Assembly: GCA_951812305.1 (NCBI GenBank)
Contig: CATOSB010000008.1
Coordinates: forward strand, 434,001-498,000
DNA: 64,000 bases
Reading direction: 5' to 3'
DNA from: an uncultured Paracoccaceae bacterium
GTDB taxonomy: Bacteria; Pseudomonadota; Alphaproteobacteria; Rhodobacterales; Rhodobacteraceae
Made by a program: the position numbers and the translations under genes
Notes under the pieces: model-generated
The model's input: the letters and a program-made list of their open reading frames with translations, nothing else
Told to the model about the DNA's origin: nothing
Database searches by the model: none
In this document: in pieces, positions 9,328 to 19,368 of the stretch
Position numbering within the stretch: the first letter of the stretch is position 1
Layout of the letters: each line of letters opens with the position of its first letter

Positions 9328-9395
9328 TGCGAGATCTTCTAGAAGATATCGCAGCGACGGAATTTTCTAGAAAATTCTGCATAGCCGTTCGGCTA
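9328..9395. repeat. three palindromes between ychF and fhs
   Basis: Three back-to-back inverted repeats fill the gap between the convergent genes. 9328-9353 is a 26-bp palindrome (TGCGA.ATCTTCTAGAAGAT.TCGCA, one mismatched pair). 9360-9377 is the perfect GAATTTTCTAGAAAATTC. 9382-9395 is TAGCCG-TT-CGGCTA overlapping the fhs stop. The first two share the TTCTAGAA core. They probably act as bidirectional terminators, although long T-runs are absent. Confidence 0.6.
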
Positions 9396-11060
9396 AAACA
9401 GACCCTCGATTTGTCCTTCGGCATTAATGTGGATGGCTTCCGCAGCTGGTTTTCGTGGCAGACCCGGCATAGTCATGATGTCACCACAGACCACCACGAC
9501 AAACCCGGCCCCGGCAGACAGGCGCACCTCTCTGATCGGCACGGAATGCCCGGTCGGCGCACCCCTAAGCGACGGGTCTGTTGAAAAGCTGTACTGCGTT
9601 TTTGCCATGCAGACGGGCAGGTTGCCATATCCCTGATCTTCCCAATCTTTTAACTGGTTACGGATCTTGGCATCCGCAATCACCTCGTCGGCACGATAGA
9701 TTTCCTTTGCGACGGTTTCGATCTTGGTGAACAGGCTCAGTTCATCTTTATAAAGCGGTGCGTATTTCGCTTTGCCCTCGTCGATGATTTCCACAACGCG
9801 GGTGGCCAGGTCTCTGGTGCCCTCGCTGCCCAGTTCCCAATGGCGGGCAAGCACAGCCTCGGCACCGAGCGAGGCGACGTAGTCCTTGACTGCCTGCACT
9901 TCTGCATCCGTGTCGGTCACAAAGTGGTTGATCGCGACAACGGCGGGAACGCCGAATTTCTGGATGTTCTCGATATGCCGACCAAGGTTGGCGCAACCTT
10001 CTTTGACCGCGGCGACATTTTCCGCGCCCAGATCGGCCTTGGCGACGCCGCCATTCATTTTCATCGCGCGCACGGTTGCAACGATGACGACTGCAGACGG
10101 TGACAGCCCGGCCTTGCGGCATTTGATGTTCAGGAATTTCTCGGCACCAAGATCAGCCCCAAACCCGGCTTCGGTTACCACGTAATCGGCCAGTTTCAGC
10201 GCCGTCTTTGTGGCAACGACAGAGTTGCAACCATGCGCGATGTTGGCAAATGGGCCCCCGTGGACGAATGCCGGGTTGTTTTCCAGCGTTTGCACGAGGT
10301 TGGGCTGCATCGCCTGCTGCAGCAGCACCGTCATTGCGCCGTCAGCCTTGATGTCGCGACAGAAGACGGGGGTGCGGTCGCGGCGATAGGCGACGATCAT
10401 GTCGCCAAGGCGTTTTTGCAGATCGGCCAGATCGTTGGACAGGCACAGGATCGCCATAACCTCGGAGGCAACCGTGATGTCAAACCCGCCTTCACGCGGG
10501 AAACCGTTGGCAACGCCACCAAGCGAACATGTGATCTGGCGCAGGGCGCGGTCATTCATGTCGACCACCCGGCGCCAGGCCACGCGGCGGACGTCGATTT
10601 CCTGCTCGTTGCCCCAATAGATGTGGTTGTCGATCATCGCGGCCAGCAGCGAATGCGCGCTTGTGATGGCGTGAAAATCGCCGGTGAAGTGAAGGTTCAT
10701 GTCCTCCATCGGAACGACCTGAGCGTATCCGCCACCGGCGGCGCCGCCTTTCATCCCAAAGTTGGGGCCAAGCGATGCCTCGCGAATACAGATACAGGCG
10801 TTTTTGCCGATGGCGTTGAGACCGTCGCCGAGGCCAACTGTCGTCGTTGTCTTGCCTTCACCTGCCGGGGTCGGGTTGATCGCGGTCACAAGGATCAGCT
10901 TGCCATCTTCCTTGCCCGCCTGCGCCTTGATGAAGTCAGCGCTGACCTTGGCCTTGTCGTGGCCAAACGGCAGCAGATCATCGGTCGGGATGCCAAGTTT
11001 CGCGCCGATTTCCTGAATCGGTTTCTTCTTGGCGGCGCGGGCGATTTCGATGTCTGACAT
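9393..11060 (-). CDS. fhs: formate--tetrahydrofolate ligase
   Basis: 555 residues, the usual length. The ATP-binding P-loop is [19 protein letters not shown] near residue 65, and the diagnostic [23 protein letters not shown]-type segment and [13 protein letters not shown] are present. The enzyme makes 10-formyl-tetrahydrofolate from formate, ATP and tetrahydrofolate in cytoplasmic one-carbon metabolism, which is prominent in roseobacters using methylated compounds. The 226-bp leader to the next upstream gene can form a GGCTG/CAGCC hairpin on the transcript strand. Confidence 0.97.
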   Translation of the reverse strand: MSDIEIARAAKKKPIQEIGAKLGIPTDDLLPFGHDKAKVSADFIKAQAGKEDGKLILVTAINPTPAGEGKTTTTVGLGDGLNAIGKNACICIREASLGPNFGMKGGAAGGGYAQVVPMEDMNLHFTGDFHAITSAHSLLAAMIDNHIYWGNEQEIDVRRVAWRRVVDMNDRALRQITCSLGGVANGFPREGGFDITVASEVMAILCLSNDLADLQKRLGDMIVAYRRDRTPVFCRDIKADGAMTVLLQQAMQPNLVQTLENNPAFVHGGPFANIAHGCNSVVATKTALKLADYVVTEAGFGADLGAEKFLNIKCRKAGLSPSAVVIVATVRAMKMNGGVAKADLGAENVAAVKEGCANLGRHIENIQKFGVPAVVAINHFVTDTDAEVQAVKDYVASLGAEAVLARHWELGSEGTRDLATRVVEIIDEGKAKYAPLYKDELSLFTKIETVAKEIYRADEVIADAKIRNQLKDWEDQGYGNLPVCMAKTQYSFSTDPSLRGAPTGHSVPIREVRLSAGAGFVVVVCGDIMTMPGLPRKPAAEAIHINAEGQIEGLF

Positions 11061-11286
11061 TGGGCGATCCTTCGTAATGTATTTGGTCAGTTTCCAGGAG
11101 CGTCACTGGCTGACAATCCAGCCGGTTGAGCCCATTCTGGTGGCGCTTGTTCTCTCTTCGCGCGCAGGTCTGACGCGTTTGATACAGATACGGCCGCCAA
11201 TCAATTGCATAGTTGCGCCGTCTTCTGTCGCGTCCACGACTTTTCAACGTTTCCCGTGCCCCCATGCGCATCCGCTGATCACGTGC

Positions 11287-12735
11287 CTAGGCCGGCCAGG
11301 GCAGGGAGTATGTTTTCACATTGGTAAAGAACTTCATTGCTTCGATCACGCCTTCTTTCACCCCGTTGCCGCTGTCCTTGATGCCGCCAAAAGGTGACAT
11401 CTCGATACGGAATCCGGGTTGTTCCCAGATGTTGCATGTGCCGACGTCCAGCCCGTTGATAAACGCAATTGCTCGGTTCAGATCGTTGGTGCAGACACCG
11501 GAAGACAGGCCGAATTCGGTTGAATTCGAGATGGCCATTGTCGCCGCATCGTCATCAGATACGCGAACGATCGGGATGATCGGTCCGAATGTTTCTTCGA
11601 CGACCAATTCACAATCATGCGGCACCCGGTCGACCACAATCGGCGGTAAGAGCGCGCCGTTCCGTCCCGGATGATACAGAATCTCGGCGCCGGCCTTTTC
11701 CGCCGCGAATACCCGGTTTTCGAACCGCTCGGCCGCTTGCCCGGATATCACACATCCCAATTCTGTATTTGGATCCTTGGGGTCGCCGACTTTCAAGGCC
11801 TTGGCCCTTTCAACGACCAGCGGCACGAATGCATCCGCCACGCTTTCCTGTACCAGAATGCGTTTGATGGCGGTGCAGCGTTGGCCGGAATTGCCTGTGG
11901 CTCCGGCCACAGCAATGGCGGCGGCCCGGTCCAGATCTTCCGCGTCCAGATCATTCAGAACAATCAGGGGATCATTCCCGCCAAGTTCCAGCGCTGCGCG
12001 CTTATAGCCAGCTTTTTCAGCAATCATTTTGCCGACAGGGACCCCGCCGGTGAAGGTGATGATGTCGATATGTTCGTTCGTCACCATTTCGTCGCCGATA
12101 TCGTCAGGCCACCCGGTGACGACCTGAAACATTTCCGGCGGCAGGCCGGCCTCGTAAAGGATGTCGGCCAACGACAGTGCGGTCAGCGGCGTCAGTTCAG
12201 TGGGCTTGCACACCATGCAATTGTTGGTCGCAATGGACGGCGCGATCTTGTGACTGACCATATTGAGCGGGTGATTGAACGGCGTGATCGCCGAGATTGC
12301 CCGGACGGGTTCACGCTTGGTGAAAATCTTACGCTGTTTGCCATTCGGCGTGAGGTCACAGGAAAACACCTCTCCGTCGTCTTTCAGCGCCTCTGCGGCG
12401 GCGAACTGAAAGACGTCTTGCGCGCGCTTGGTTTCGTAGATCGAGTGCTGCAGACATATACCAAGTTCCAATGTCAGCCATTGCGCAAGGTCGTTGCTGC
12501 GCTCGCCGATGATCCGGGCTGTATTCTGAAGGATCTGGCTGCGTTCATGTCGGCTAAGGTTCGCCGTGTAATTCGCGCCGATCTCGAAGGCCCGGGCCGC
12601 ATGTTCTGCCTGTCCCGCCGGAACGGATCCGACGATTTCGCCCGTATAGGGGTAGTGCACGGGAATGACATCATCGGTAAAAACCACCTCTCCGCCGATG
12701 CGCATCCCTTCATTGCGTATCTTCATATCTGTCAT
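11287..12735 (-). CDS. NAD-dependent aldehyde dehydrogenase, phosphonoacetaldehyde dehydrogenase-like
   Basis: 482 residues from ATG 12735, with AAAGGA 11 bp upstream; the longer track start at 12819 lacks a site and family similarity. The aldehyde dehydrogenase landmarks are clear: ITPFNHPLN and [10 protein letters not shown] of the cofactor site, the glutamate in [13 protein letters not shown], and the catalytic cysteine in [11 protein letters not shown] near residue 285. The N-terminus ([12 protein letters not shown]) recalls PhnY-type phosphonoacetaldehyde dehydrogenases, but no phosphonate genes are adjacent, so the substrate is only suggested. Confidence 0.82.
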   Translation of the reverse strand: MTDMKIRNEGMRIGGEVVFTDDVIPVHYPYTGEIVGSVPAGQAEHAARAFEIGANYTANLSRHERSQILQNTARIIGERSNDLAQWLTLELGICLQHSIYETKRAQDVFQFAAAEALKDDGEVFSCDLTPNGKQRKIFTKREPVRAISAITPFNHPLNMVSHKIAPSIATNNCMVCKPTELTPLTALSLADILYEAGLPPEMFQVVTGWPDDIGDEMVTNEHIDIITFTGGVPVGKMIAEKAGYKRAALELGGNDPLIVLNDLDAEDLDRAAAIAVAGATGNSGQRCTAIKRILVQESVADAFVPLVVERAKALKVGDPKDPNTELGCVISGQAAERFENRVFAAEKAGAEILYHPGRNGALLPPIVVDRVPHDCELVVEETFGPIIPIVRVSDDDAATMAISNSTEFGLSSGVCTNDLNRAIAFINGLDVGTCNIWEQPGFRIEMSPFGGIKDSGNGVKEGVIEAMKFFTNVKTYSLPWPA

Positions 12736-13071
12736 CGGTCGAAGAATCCTTTCCGCGCGCCATAGCAGACGGTTGAACACGCATGAAATGACGATGAACG
12801 CCGCGAATTCACGGGTCAACCCGCCAGTAGCTTGATAAAGTTAACCCCGATTCTGGATAAGACGTTGGCGTCACCAGTGCACTACTCGACAGAATTTTTT
12901 CGTAGTTTTTTGATTCGTTTTTTACGATACTCGTTGACCCTTTTTCGCAGAGGGTTGCGATGAGGGATTTCCACCATTGTTATGGAAATGATCCTCGGTT
13001 CTCTCAAAGCCTCATTTGGCTCCAGTTCAACGGCAATTCCGCCAAACTCTCCAAGAAATAGAACATTTGAA

Positions 13072-14672
13072 GTAACTCCCAAGCACCCCCCACGTTTGAG
13101 TGTTATTGTCAGTTTTATGGTGAGTCGAATTTGCCATTTTGCGCGTGTTTTTTTTCTTTCTTGTCTGAATTCTGTGGCGCCGGGTTGATTTCTCTGAATC
13201 AGTGGTGGGATGGATCAGGTTGCCGCCCTTGAACAACTTCTCGCCACGGCTCTGCGTCGGATCGCTGAGCTTGAAGCTGCGTTGGCGAGCATGGCGGAAG
13301 AGATCACGGACCTGCGCCGACAGTTGGCCAAGAACAGCAGCAATAGCAGCAAGCCCCCTTCAAGTGATGGCCTGAAGAAGCCAGCCCCGCGCAGCCTGCG
13401 TGGCAAATCCGGAAAGAAAAGTGGCGGCCAAGTTGGCCACCGGGGCGACACCCTGCGCCAGACGTCAACACCCGACTTTGTCGAACGGCATGAGGCGACG
13501 CATTGCAGCGCCTGTCAGAGCGCCCTGACGGCGGAGATGGTGAAAGGGATCGAGAAGCGTCAGGTGTTCGACTTGCCTGCGCCACGCCTGGAGGTCACCG
13601 AGCATCAGGCGGCGGTTTATTGTTGCGACCATTGTCGAGCCACGACGACGGCTGGCTTTCCCGATGGCGTGGCCGCGCATGTGCAATATGGCACGCGCAT
13701 GCGGGCAGTGGCGGTCTATTGCAATGTTCAGCAGCTGATACCCGAGGATCGGGTCTGCCAGCTTATGCGCGACCTGTTTGGGGCCACCAGCTTGTGCGCG
13801 GCCAGCGTGACCAACTGGACGCGCGGCGCGGCAAATAAGATGGGTGTCGTGGTTGAACACATTCTCGCCCGGCTTGCCGAAGGCGGCGTTCGGCATCTGG
13901 ACGAGACCGGACTTCGTGTTGCCGGCAAGCTGCACTGGCTGCACACGATCTGCGATACCGCCTTCACCCATTACCGCATCAGCGCCAAACGCGGTGCTGT
14001 TCCAACCTTCCTGACCGGCGGGACGATCATTCATGATCACTGGAAACCCTACTACGCCCATATGAGCGGAGTGGACGCCCACGCCCTCTGCGGGGCGCAT
14101 CACTTGCGCGAACTCAAGGCCATCGAAGAGATCGAAAAAGAGCCTTGGGCGACGGAGATGAGCGCAGTGCTTCATAGCGCCAATCAGCTCAGATGCGCGG
14201 CTCAGGATCAAGGCGAGACCGAACTCCCGGAACTGGTTCGCCAGGGTATAGTCACCAGATACATGGCGATCCTCGCCAAGGGGCTCGCCTTCCACGAACG
14301 CCAGCCCCCGCTGGCCAAAAGCCCCGGCACCCGCGGCCGAAAAGCCAGGCGGCCAGGCCACAACCTGCTCCTCCGCCTGCGTGACTACCGCGATGACGTT
14401 TTGCGATTCATCGCCGACTTCGCGGTCCCATTCACAAACAATCAGGCCGAACAGGACCTGCGCATGATGAAGCTGCGCATGAAAATCTCGGGCACCTTCC
14501 GCACCCTCGAGGGCGCGCGGGTCTTCGCCGACATCAGGTCCGTCATCTCGACGGCCAGAAAACACCGGTTCAACATCCTGGAAATCCTGACCCTGTCACC
14601 ACCTCAGATCATCGCACGGCTCTGACGGAACAAAACCCCGCAACCCTATCGGACAGGGTGCTTGGGAGTTAC
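13072..14672 (+). mobile_element. IS66-family single-gene element, copy 2
   Basis: 1601 bp with GTAACTCCCAAGCACC ends. The 8-bp target duplication CATTTGAA is at 13064-13071 and 14673-14680. Inserted in the passenger gene of IS982 copy B. Confidence 0.95.
13210..14625 (+). CDS. IS66-family (TnpC-type) transposase, copy 2
   Basis: 471 residues, intact and identical to copy 1 except for the HERQPPL variant (Gln for Arg) that it shares with copy 5. All three DDE residues and the zinc-ribbon cysteines are present. The shared variant suggests copies 2 and 5 are closer to each other than to copies 1, 3 and 4. Confidence 0.93.
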   Translation: MDQVAALEQLLATALRRIAELEAALASMAEEITDLRRQLAKNSSNSSKPPSSDGLKKPAPRSLRGKSGKKSGGQVGHRGDTLRQTSTPDFVERHEATHCSACQSALTAEMVKGIEKRQVFDLPAPRLEVTEHQAAVYCCDHCRATTTAGFPDGVAAHVQYGTRMRAVAVYCNVQQLIPEDRVCQLMRDLFGATSLCAASVTNWTRGAANKMGVVVEHILARLAEGGVRHLDETGLRVAGKLHWLHTICDTAFTHYRISAKRGAVPTFLTGGTIIHDHWKPYYAHMSGVDAHALCGAHHLRELKAIEEIEKEPWATEMSAVLHSANQLRCAAQDQGETELPELVRQGIVTRYMAILAKGLAFHERQPPLAKSPGTRGRKARRPGHNLLLRLRDYRDDVLRFIADFAVPFTNNQAEQDLRMMKLRMKISGTFRTLEGARVFADIRSVISTARKHRFNILEILTLSPPQIIARL

Positions 14673-15017
14673 CATTTGAAACGGTTTCGTGATCTGCTTT
14701 GAATGTATCAGGGTCATTTTTCCGTACGTGTTTCGGGATGATCACCTGAAAGGGAGTGGCAGCCATCAGATCGAGCACAAGTGTCATGGTTCTTTTAGGG
14801 AGCGCAGCCAGTTCATTGAGCTTATCCGTGAGGGCGTAGAAACGGTTGGGGTCCTCTTCCATCATGTCGAACATGAGGTCCCGGATCTTCTCATAAGCGA
14901 GATCTTCGTTGATTGGGAAGTTGTTCTCCATGGCGCGCACCTTTTGCCCCGTGTTGACCAGCCTGAATGCCCCCGTGATTAGTATGGGGTGAGAGGGGTT
15001 TCCAAGTACGTTGCCCC

Positions 15018-15953
15018 ATGATTCAAGGTTCAAAAGCGACACAATATGGACCGCCACTCATGTCGATCACTAACACCGCACTTTTTGTCTGTCTCGATGA
15101 TTTTGCAAAAACCTACGAGGACTGGGAGCGCCACCGGTTGATCCCCTCGGGTCGTCAGAGGCTTCGCGCCGGCAAGCTGACCCTGGGGGAGAGCCTGTTC
15201 ATCATGGTCTTGTTTCACTTGTCGCCGTTCAAGGACTTCAAACATTATTGGATTTATGGCGTTGAGCAGAAATACCGTGACTGCTTTGGCAACCTCCCGA
15301 GCTATGGTCGGTTTGTCAGCCTCATGCCAAGATTAATGGTGCCGTTTTGCATACTGCTGCACTGCTTCAGCGGTGAAAAAACCGGCGTCTATTTTGCCGA
15401 CAGCACTAAGCTCGCGGTCTGCCACAATGCCCGCATTAATCGAAACAAGGTCTTCAAGGGGCTGGCAAAGCGCGGTCGCAGCACAATGGGCTGGTTCTTT
15501 GGCTTCAAACTGCATCTAATCATCAACAACAAGGGGGAGATCATGGCCGTCAAAATCACGGCAGGTAATGTCGATGATCGAAAGCCGTTTGAAGCCATGA
15601 TCGCGGGCCTCGAAGGCAAAATATTTGCTGATAAGGGCTATATCTCCAAATCCCTCTTCCAACGGCTCTGGCAGCGTGGGCTCCACCTCGTCACCGGCAT
15701 TCGCCGCAACATGAAAAACTATCTCCTGCCAATCCTGAACAAAATCCTGTTGCGAAGGCGGTTCATCATCGAAACTCTGTTCGATAAGTTGAAAACCAGC
15801 ATGGGACTGGAACACACTCGACACAGATCGCCTGCCAACGCATTCGTACACCTCATCTCGTGTGTCGCAGCCTATATGCTCGGGAAAACCAAAGTTAAAA
15901 TGGGACCCATAACCGTGCCGGAAACAATCAGGCAGGTCGAATACCAGATATAG
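15018..15953 (+). CDS. IS982-family transposase, intact (copy B)
   Basis: 311 residues from ATG 15018; an internal ATG at 15060 (MSITNTAL) is an equally plausible start. Family landmarks: [12 protein letters not shown] with the first catalytic aspartate near residue 130, [14 protein letters not shown] and [26 protein letters not shown] and the glutamate in [13 protein letters not shown]. Ends in SCVAAYMLG as IS982 transposases do. It reads divergently from the passenger gene, with which it shares a short intergenic control region. Confidence 0.93.
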   Translation: MIQGSKATQYGPPLMSITNTALFVCLDDFAKTYEDWERHRLIPSGRQRLRAGKLTLGESLFIMVLFHLSPFKDFKHYWIYGVEQKYRDCFGNLPSYGRFVSLMPRLMVPFCILLHCFSGEKTGVYFADSTKLAVCHNARINRNKVFKGLAKRGRSTMGWFFGFKLHLIINNKGEIMAVKITAGNVDDRKPFEAMIAGLEGKIFADKGYISKSLFQRLWQRGLHLVTGIRRNMKNYLLPILNKILLRRRFIIETLFDKLKTSMGLEHTRHRSPANAFVHLISCVAAYMLGKTKVKMGPITVPETIRQVEYQI

Positions 15954-16054
15954 CGCTTATCCAGAACTCAGGTTAAAGTTACGTCCAGTTTGGCATTTCG
16001 GGCATTAGCGTTCGCTTTTGGCTTAGGCACAGGTTCTGAGGGAAATTCAACGGT

Positions 16055-16714
16055 ATGAACGAAACATCGGTTGACACCAAAGCGGCACAGATCGTCGAAG
16101 CCCTTGCGCCGCTGGCCGCATCGCAAAGGCGTAGTCTGGTGGCGATTGCCGGGCCACCGGCGTCCGGAAAATCCACTGTTGCCAGCGCGGCGTGGGAGTT
16201 AGCGCAGTCAAGGGGTATAAGTTGCGGTTTGGTGGCGATGGATGGGTTTCATCTGGCCAACGAAGTCCTTGACGAACGCGGGTTGCGCCCCAGAAAAGGT
16301 GCGCCGGAAACGTTTGATCTGGCAGGGTTTGACGCGCTTTTACGTCGGTTGCAGAGCGAAGATGAGGTTTTGGCCCCAATTTTCGATCGCGAACTCGATG
16401 CGGCGATCAGCAGCGCCATGGTCATCAGGGCAGACCAAAAAATCGTTTTGGTGGAAGGAAATTATCTCTTGCTGGATGAACCCGGCTGGCGGGATCTGGC
16501 GCGGCATTGGACATTGAGTTTCTTTCTGGACGTTGACGAGGCGGTGCTTGAACAACGCTCGATTGAACGCTGGCTATCTCATGGGTTTGACGCCGATCAG
16601 GCGCGCCAAAAAGCCCAAGGAAATGATCTGCCAAACGCCCGCAGGGTGATACACAACCGCGTTCCCGCAGATATGGTGATCGGGCTTACCACCCTTCAAA
16701 ATTTCCGGATCTGA
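16055..16714 (+). CDS. P-loop kinase of the uridine kinase/FrcK-like type, 3' end altered by IS4
   Basis: Walker A is IAGPPASGKST near residue 30, VAMDGFHLANEVL is the substrate-site segment and VLVEGNYLLLDEPGW the second motif of the nucleoside/fructokinase-like P-loop family (YggC-like). It phosphorylates a small sugar or nucleoside; the substrate is unassigned. The last nine codons (LTTLQNFRI) are contributed by the IS4 inverted repeat. Across the 10-bp duplication the original gene would have read ...MVIG then TGA, so the ancestral protein had 210 to 211 residues and the change is likely harmless. Confidence 0.8.
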   Translation: MNETSVDTKAAQIVEALAPLAASQRRSLVAIAGPPASGKSTVASAAWELAQSRGISCGLVAMDGFHLANEVLDERGLRPRKGAPETFDLAGFDALLRRLQSEDEVLAPIFDRELDAAISSAMVIRADQKIVLVEGNYLLLDEPGWRDLARHWTLSFFLDVDEAVLEQRSIERWLSHGFDADQARQKAQGNDLPNARRVIHNRVPADMVIGLTTLQNFRI

Positions 16715-17874
16715 TTTGACGTTTGTCTGATCTGTGTGATTCAAGGAGTCTCCACTGCTGATATTGGAGGCTGGTTTGTTGGGAAATGTTTGTTTTTCAG
16801 AGCTTTATTCGAAGGTTGAGGCGGATTTTCAGGACCGCTTGCTCGGGTATCACAAGTCGCGCCGGGAGGGATTGTGCATCATAGCAAGCGTGATTTTGAA
16901 CACGCGCAGCGTCAATCTGATGGAAAATGCGGCTGCTCTGCCCCGCGATATCGGCTCTGTGGACCACCGCTATCAATACATTTCGCGGGTTCTGGGCAAT
17001 CCTCACATCGATACTGATGAGATCATGCAGGCCTATGTTGGTGAAATTTTCCGCCGCCAGTGTGAGGCCGGAGAAACGATTGTGGTGGCCCTTGATCAAA
17101 GCAAGCTCAACGAAGGGCATGAGGTTTTGATGTTATCGGTGCGGATGCGGGATCGGGCCCTCCCGGTCGCCTGGCGTGTACGCCAGACCAAAGGGCCGAT
17201 TGGATGGCGCGTGCAACATGAGCTTTTGGAAGCAGTCCGCCCATGGCTCCCGGCGGATGCGCGTGTGTTGCTGGCGGGAGATCGGTTTTATGGAACCGCC
17301 CGATTGGTCGCATGGTGCCAGGAGGCTGGATGGGACTACCGGCTGCGCATGAAGGGAAATATCACACTGCAACATCAGGGTGGCGAGATGATGACGCGCG
17401 AAATTGCCCAACTGATGCCCGAAGGGCTTGTAAACGCTGAGCTTTACGGAACGGGCGTCTTTAGCAACATTGGAGTGCTTCACGAAGAGGGGCACAAAGA
17501 GCCTTGGATTATTGCCATGAATGCAGCACCGTCCGAGTACAAGGTGCTCGATTATGGAATGCGTTGGGGAATTGAAGCCATGTTCTCCGACTTCAAAACC
17601 CGGGGCTTTGAAATTACTCAAAGCCAGATCAAAAAGCCGGATCGATTGGCCCGCCTCATTTTGGTGCTGGCAATCGCCATGTACTGGGCTGTTTCAACCG
17701 GAGCAAACGAAGAGCACCACGTCGCAATACGCGGCGAAAAAAGGGGATTCGAAAAGCCCGAAGGTCCTTATGCTCTCTCTTCAAGACAGGCCTTCGTGCT
17801 ATCCGACGATGCCTCGCAGGTTATGCCAAAATCCCCAAGCTCTGGGATGTCTGGCTAAATTGAAGGGTGGTAAG
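16685..17874 (+). mobile_element. IS4-family element, copy 1 (intact)
   Basis: 1190 bp. Both ends read CTTACCACCCTTCAA inward. A 10-bp target duplication, GGTGATCGGG, is at 16675-16684 and 17875-17884, in the 9-12 bp range known for IS4 relatives. It sits precisely at the stop codon of the kinase gene, one base from the soxT stop, at the left border of the sox region and in the same orientation as copy 2. Confidence 0.93.
16764..17858 (+). CDS. IS4-family transposase, copy 1
   Basis: 364 residues with a TTG start in the track; a later start is possible. The catalytic aspartates are in ALDQSKLNEGHEVL and LAGDRFYGTARL. The IS4 signature YREK (Y-2-R-3-E-6-K) is seen as YGMRWGIEAMFSDFK near residue 275. 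The frame is intact, so this copy may be active. Confidence 0.9.
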   Translation: MEAGLLGNVCFSELYSKVEADFQDRLLGYHKSRREGLCIIASVILNTRSVNLMENAAALPRDIGSVDHRYQYISRVLGNPHIDTDEIMQAYVGEIFRRQCEAGETIVVALDQSKLNEGHEVLMLSVRMRDRALPVAWRVRQTKGPIGWRVQHELLEAVRPWLPADARVLLAGDRFYGTARLVAWCQEAGWDYRLRMKGNITLQHQGGEMMTREIAQLMPEGLVNAELYGTGVFSNIGVLHEEGHKEPWIIAMNAAPSEYKVLDYGMRWGIEAMFSDFKTRGFEITQSQIKKPDRLARLILVLAIAMYWAVSTGANEEHHVAIRGEKRGFEKPEGPYALSSRQAFVLSDDASQVMPKSPSSGMSG

Positions 17875-17888
17875 GGTGATCGGGTGAT

Positions 17889-18944
17889 CTATTCGCCCGG
17901 GGCAAAGCCCACGATCAACTGACGCAGACCGAACATGGCGCCGGCGAAAATCGCGATAAAGGCCAGTGGCGCGCTGTAGGCGAGGACAGAGAAGGCCGAA
18001 ATCCCCTGTCCGACGCTGCAACCGACGGCCAAAATCGCGCCCGGTCCCATTATTGCCGCGCCTAGGATCTGCCGTTTCAATTCACGTGGGTCTTCGCAGG
18101 CCTCCCAACGGAAATGACCTTTGGAAAGCGACCCCAGGAATGCGCCGATGATTACACCTACGACCGAGCCGACACTGAACGACAGCGTGTTGCCCGAGGC
18201 AGTCATCGCATAAAAGATCGTGTCGCCAATCGGGGCTGCAAAAGTGTGGGTTTCAATTGGTTCCGCCTCGAACCCTGTTGTTGCGATCCAATATGTGCCG
18301 ACCCAACCCGATACTACCGCCAATCCGACCACAATGCCCCAGATTATGTGCCCCGGAGAGCGCAACATTTCGCGGCTCGACAGGGCAAAGACAAGGATTG
18401 CCCCACCAATCAGTGCGCCGGTTGCCAGCGGCGGAAATCCCAGTGCGGTTTCCGCCAACTGGCTGAACCCTTGCGGCGTGGTCGCGCCTTCTTCGGCGGG
18501 AAATATCCAGACGCGGAAATGTGCCAGTGGGCCGGACATGACGATGTAGGCTGAAAGCCCCATAACAATGACGATCACAAAAGAACGCAGATCGCCGCCA
18601 CCAAGTCGCGCCAGCGCGCCATAACCGCAGTTTCCGGCCAAAGCCATGCCATAGCCGAACATCAACCCGCCAACGACAGTGCCCATCGGGTTCCATATAC
18701 GATCGAGATAGGCCGTTTCGCGCCCATCCAGCCCGCCGAACTGCATGGCTACATGCGCACCGATGACCGCGACGCCGATGGCAAGGCCCCACATCCGCAT
18801 TCGCCTGTCATCACTGGAATATAGAAGGTCCTCGATTGCGCCCAAGGTGCAGAACCGACCGATGCGCGCGGCCAGACCCAGAAGGACACCGCCCAAAAGC
18901 CCTATGATCGCGGCTGAATTTGCTTCTCCCAGAAAATCCAGCAT
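17889..18944 (-). CDS. soxT: YeeE/YedE-family sulfur-compound transporter
   Basis: 351 residues with about nine hydrophobic segments. The family's conserved cysteine motifs are present: GRFCTLGA, GNCGYGAL and GCSVGQGIS. Characterised relatives (TsuA/YeeE) carry thiosulfate across the inner membrane through such cysteines. Placement directly downstream of soxR on the same strand matches SoxT of Paracoccus sox clusters, so it probably moves thiosulfate or a related sulfur compound, possibly as inducer supply. Natively its stop is one base from the stop of the kinase gene; IS4 copy 1 now separates them. Confidence 0.85.
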   Translation of the reverse strand: MLDFLGEANSAAIIGLLGGVLLGLAARIGRFCTLGAIEDLLYSSDDRRMRMWGLAIGVAVIGAHVAMQFGGLDGRETAYLDRIWNPMGTVVGGLMFGYGMALAGNCGYGALARLGGGDLRSFVIVIVMGLSAYIVMSGPLAHFRVWIFPAEEGATTPQGFSQLAETALGFPPLATGALIGGAILVFALSSREMLRSPGHIIWGIVVGLAVVSGWVGTYWIATTGFEAEPIETHTFAAPIGDTIFYAMTASGNTLSFSVGSVVGVIIGAFLGSLSKGHFRWEACEDPRELKRQILGAAIMGPGAILAVGCSVGQGISAFSVLAYSAPLAFIAIFAGAMFGLRQLIVGFAPGE

Positions 18945-18973
18945 ACCGAGCCCTCCAAGTTAGCAGCGCCTGG

Positions 18974-19357
18974 TTATTCCTGCGCGTCCGGTTCGCGGCA
19001 AAACAGATCGTATACGACCTCAATAATCTGGCGCGGACGTTCATCGGTCAGGCTGTAGTAAATTGCCTTGCCGTCACGGCGTGGTTTTACCAGCCCTTCC
19101 AGCCGCAAGCGGGTCAGTTGTTGTGACACTGCCGCCTGTCGCGCCGAAAGCAAATCTTCAAGCTCTGTTACAGATTTTTCACCCGACGCAAGGTGGCACA
19201 GTATCATCAACCGCCCTTCATGGCTGATCGCTTTCAGAAAATGTGATGCGCGTTCCGCGTTTTTCACCATCTTTTCCATGTCTTCGGGGCACATATTGAC
19301 GTCGAAAACCGGCAAGCGGCTTTGCGGTGCTCCGGTGTCCTGGGGTTCTGCGCTCAT
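18974..19357 (-). CDS. soxR: ArsR-family repressor SoxR
   Basis: 127 residues from ATG 19357; the track start 19429 lies inside soxS. A winged-helix ArsR fold is clear: HFLKAISHEGRLMILCHL, SVTELEDLLSARQAAVSQQL (recognition helix), RLEGLVKPRRDGKAIYYSL. Cysteines at about residues 22, 56 and near the C-terminus (DLFCREP) are candidates for the redox or persulfide sensing proposed for SoxR. It is expected to repress the sox promoters in the absence of thiosulfate. It starts 11 bp after soxS and is followed by soxT. Confidence 0.9.
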   Translation of the reverse strand: MSAEPQDTGAPQSRLPVFDVNMCPEDMEKMVKNAERASHFLKAISHEGRLMILCHLASGEKSVTELEDLLSARQAAVSQQLTRLRLEGLVKPRRDGKAIYYSLTDERPRQIIEVVYDLFCREPDAQE

Positions 19358-19368
19358 GCTTATTTGCC

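Larger units (their letters stand above)
12882..14931 (-). pseudogene. IS982 passenger gene, copy B, interrupted by IS66 copy 2
   Basis: The C-terminal half is at 12882-13071 and the N-terminal half from 14681 up to the ATG at 14931. The break lies in the HETVSN / VLFLGEFGG region. Rejoined, the sequence matches the intact passenger at 7649-8089. The track ORF at 14596 fuses the N-terminal half to read-through of the IS66 end. Confidence 0.88.
12844..15973 (+). mobile_element. IS982-family element with passenger gene, copy B (contains IS66 copy 2)
   Basis: Same ends as copy A in the opposite orientation: ACCCCGATTCTGGATAAG at 12844 and the ACCTGAGTTCTGGATAAG end at 15973. The target duplication is 8 bp, TAAAGTTA, at 12836-12843 and 15974-15981. 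IS66 copy 2 interrupts the passenger gene; the transposase is intact. The total span is 3130 bp, exactly as in copies A and C. Confidence 0.93.

Noticed and set aside
10233-11057. 274-residue ORF opposite fhs
   Set aside because: Antisense to a full-length formate--tetrahydrofolate ligase with all motifs; no start signal or family match.
11671-12765. 364-residue ORF opposite the aldehyde dehydrogenase
   Set aside because: Shadow of the dehydrogenase; composition and lack of motifs argue against coding.
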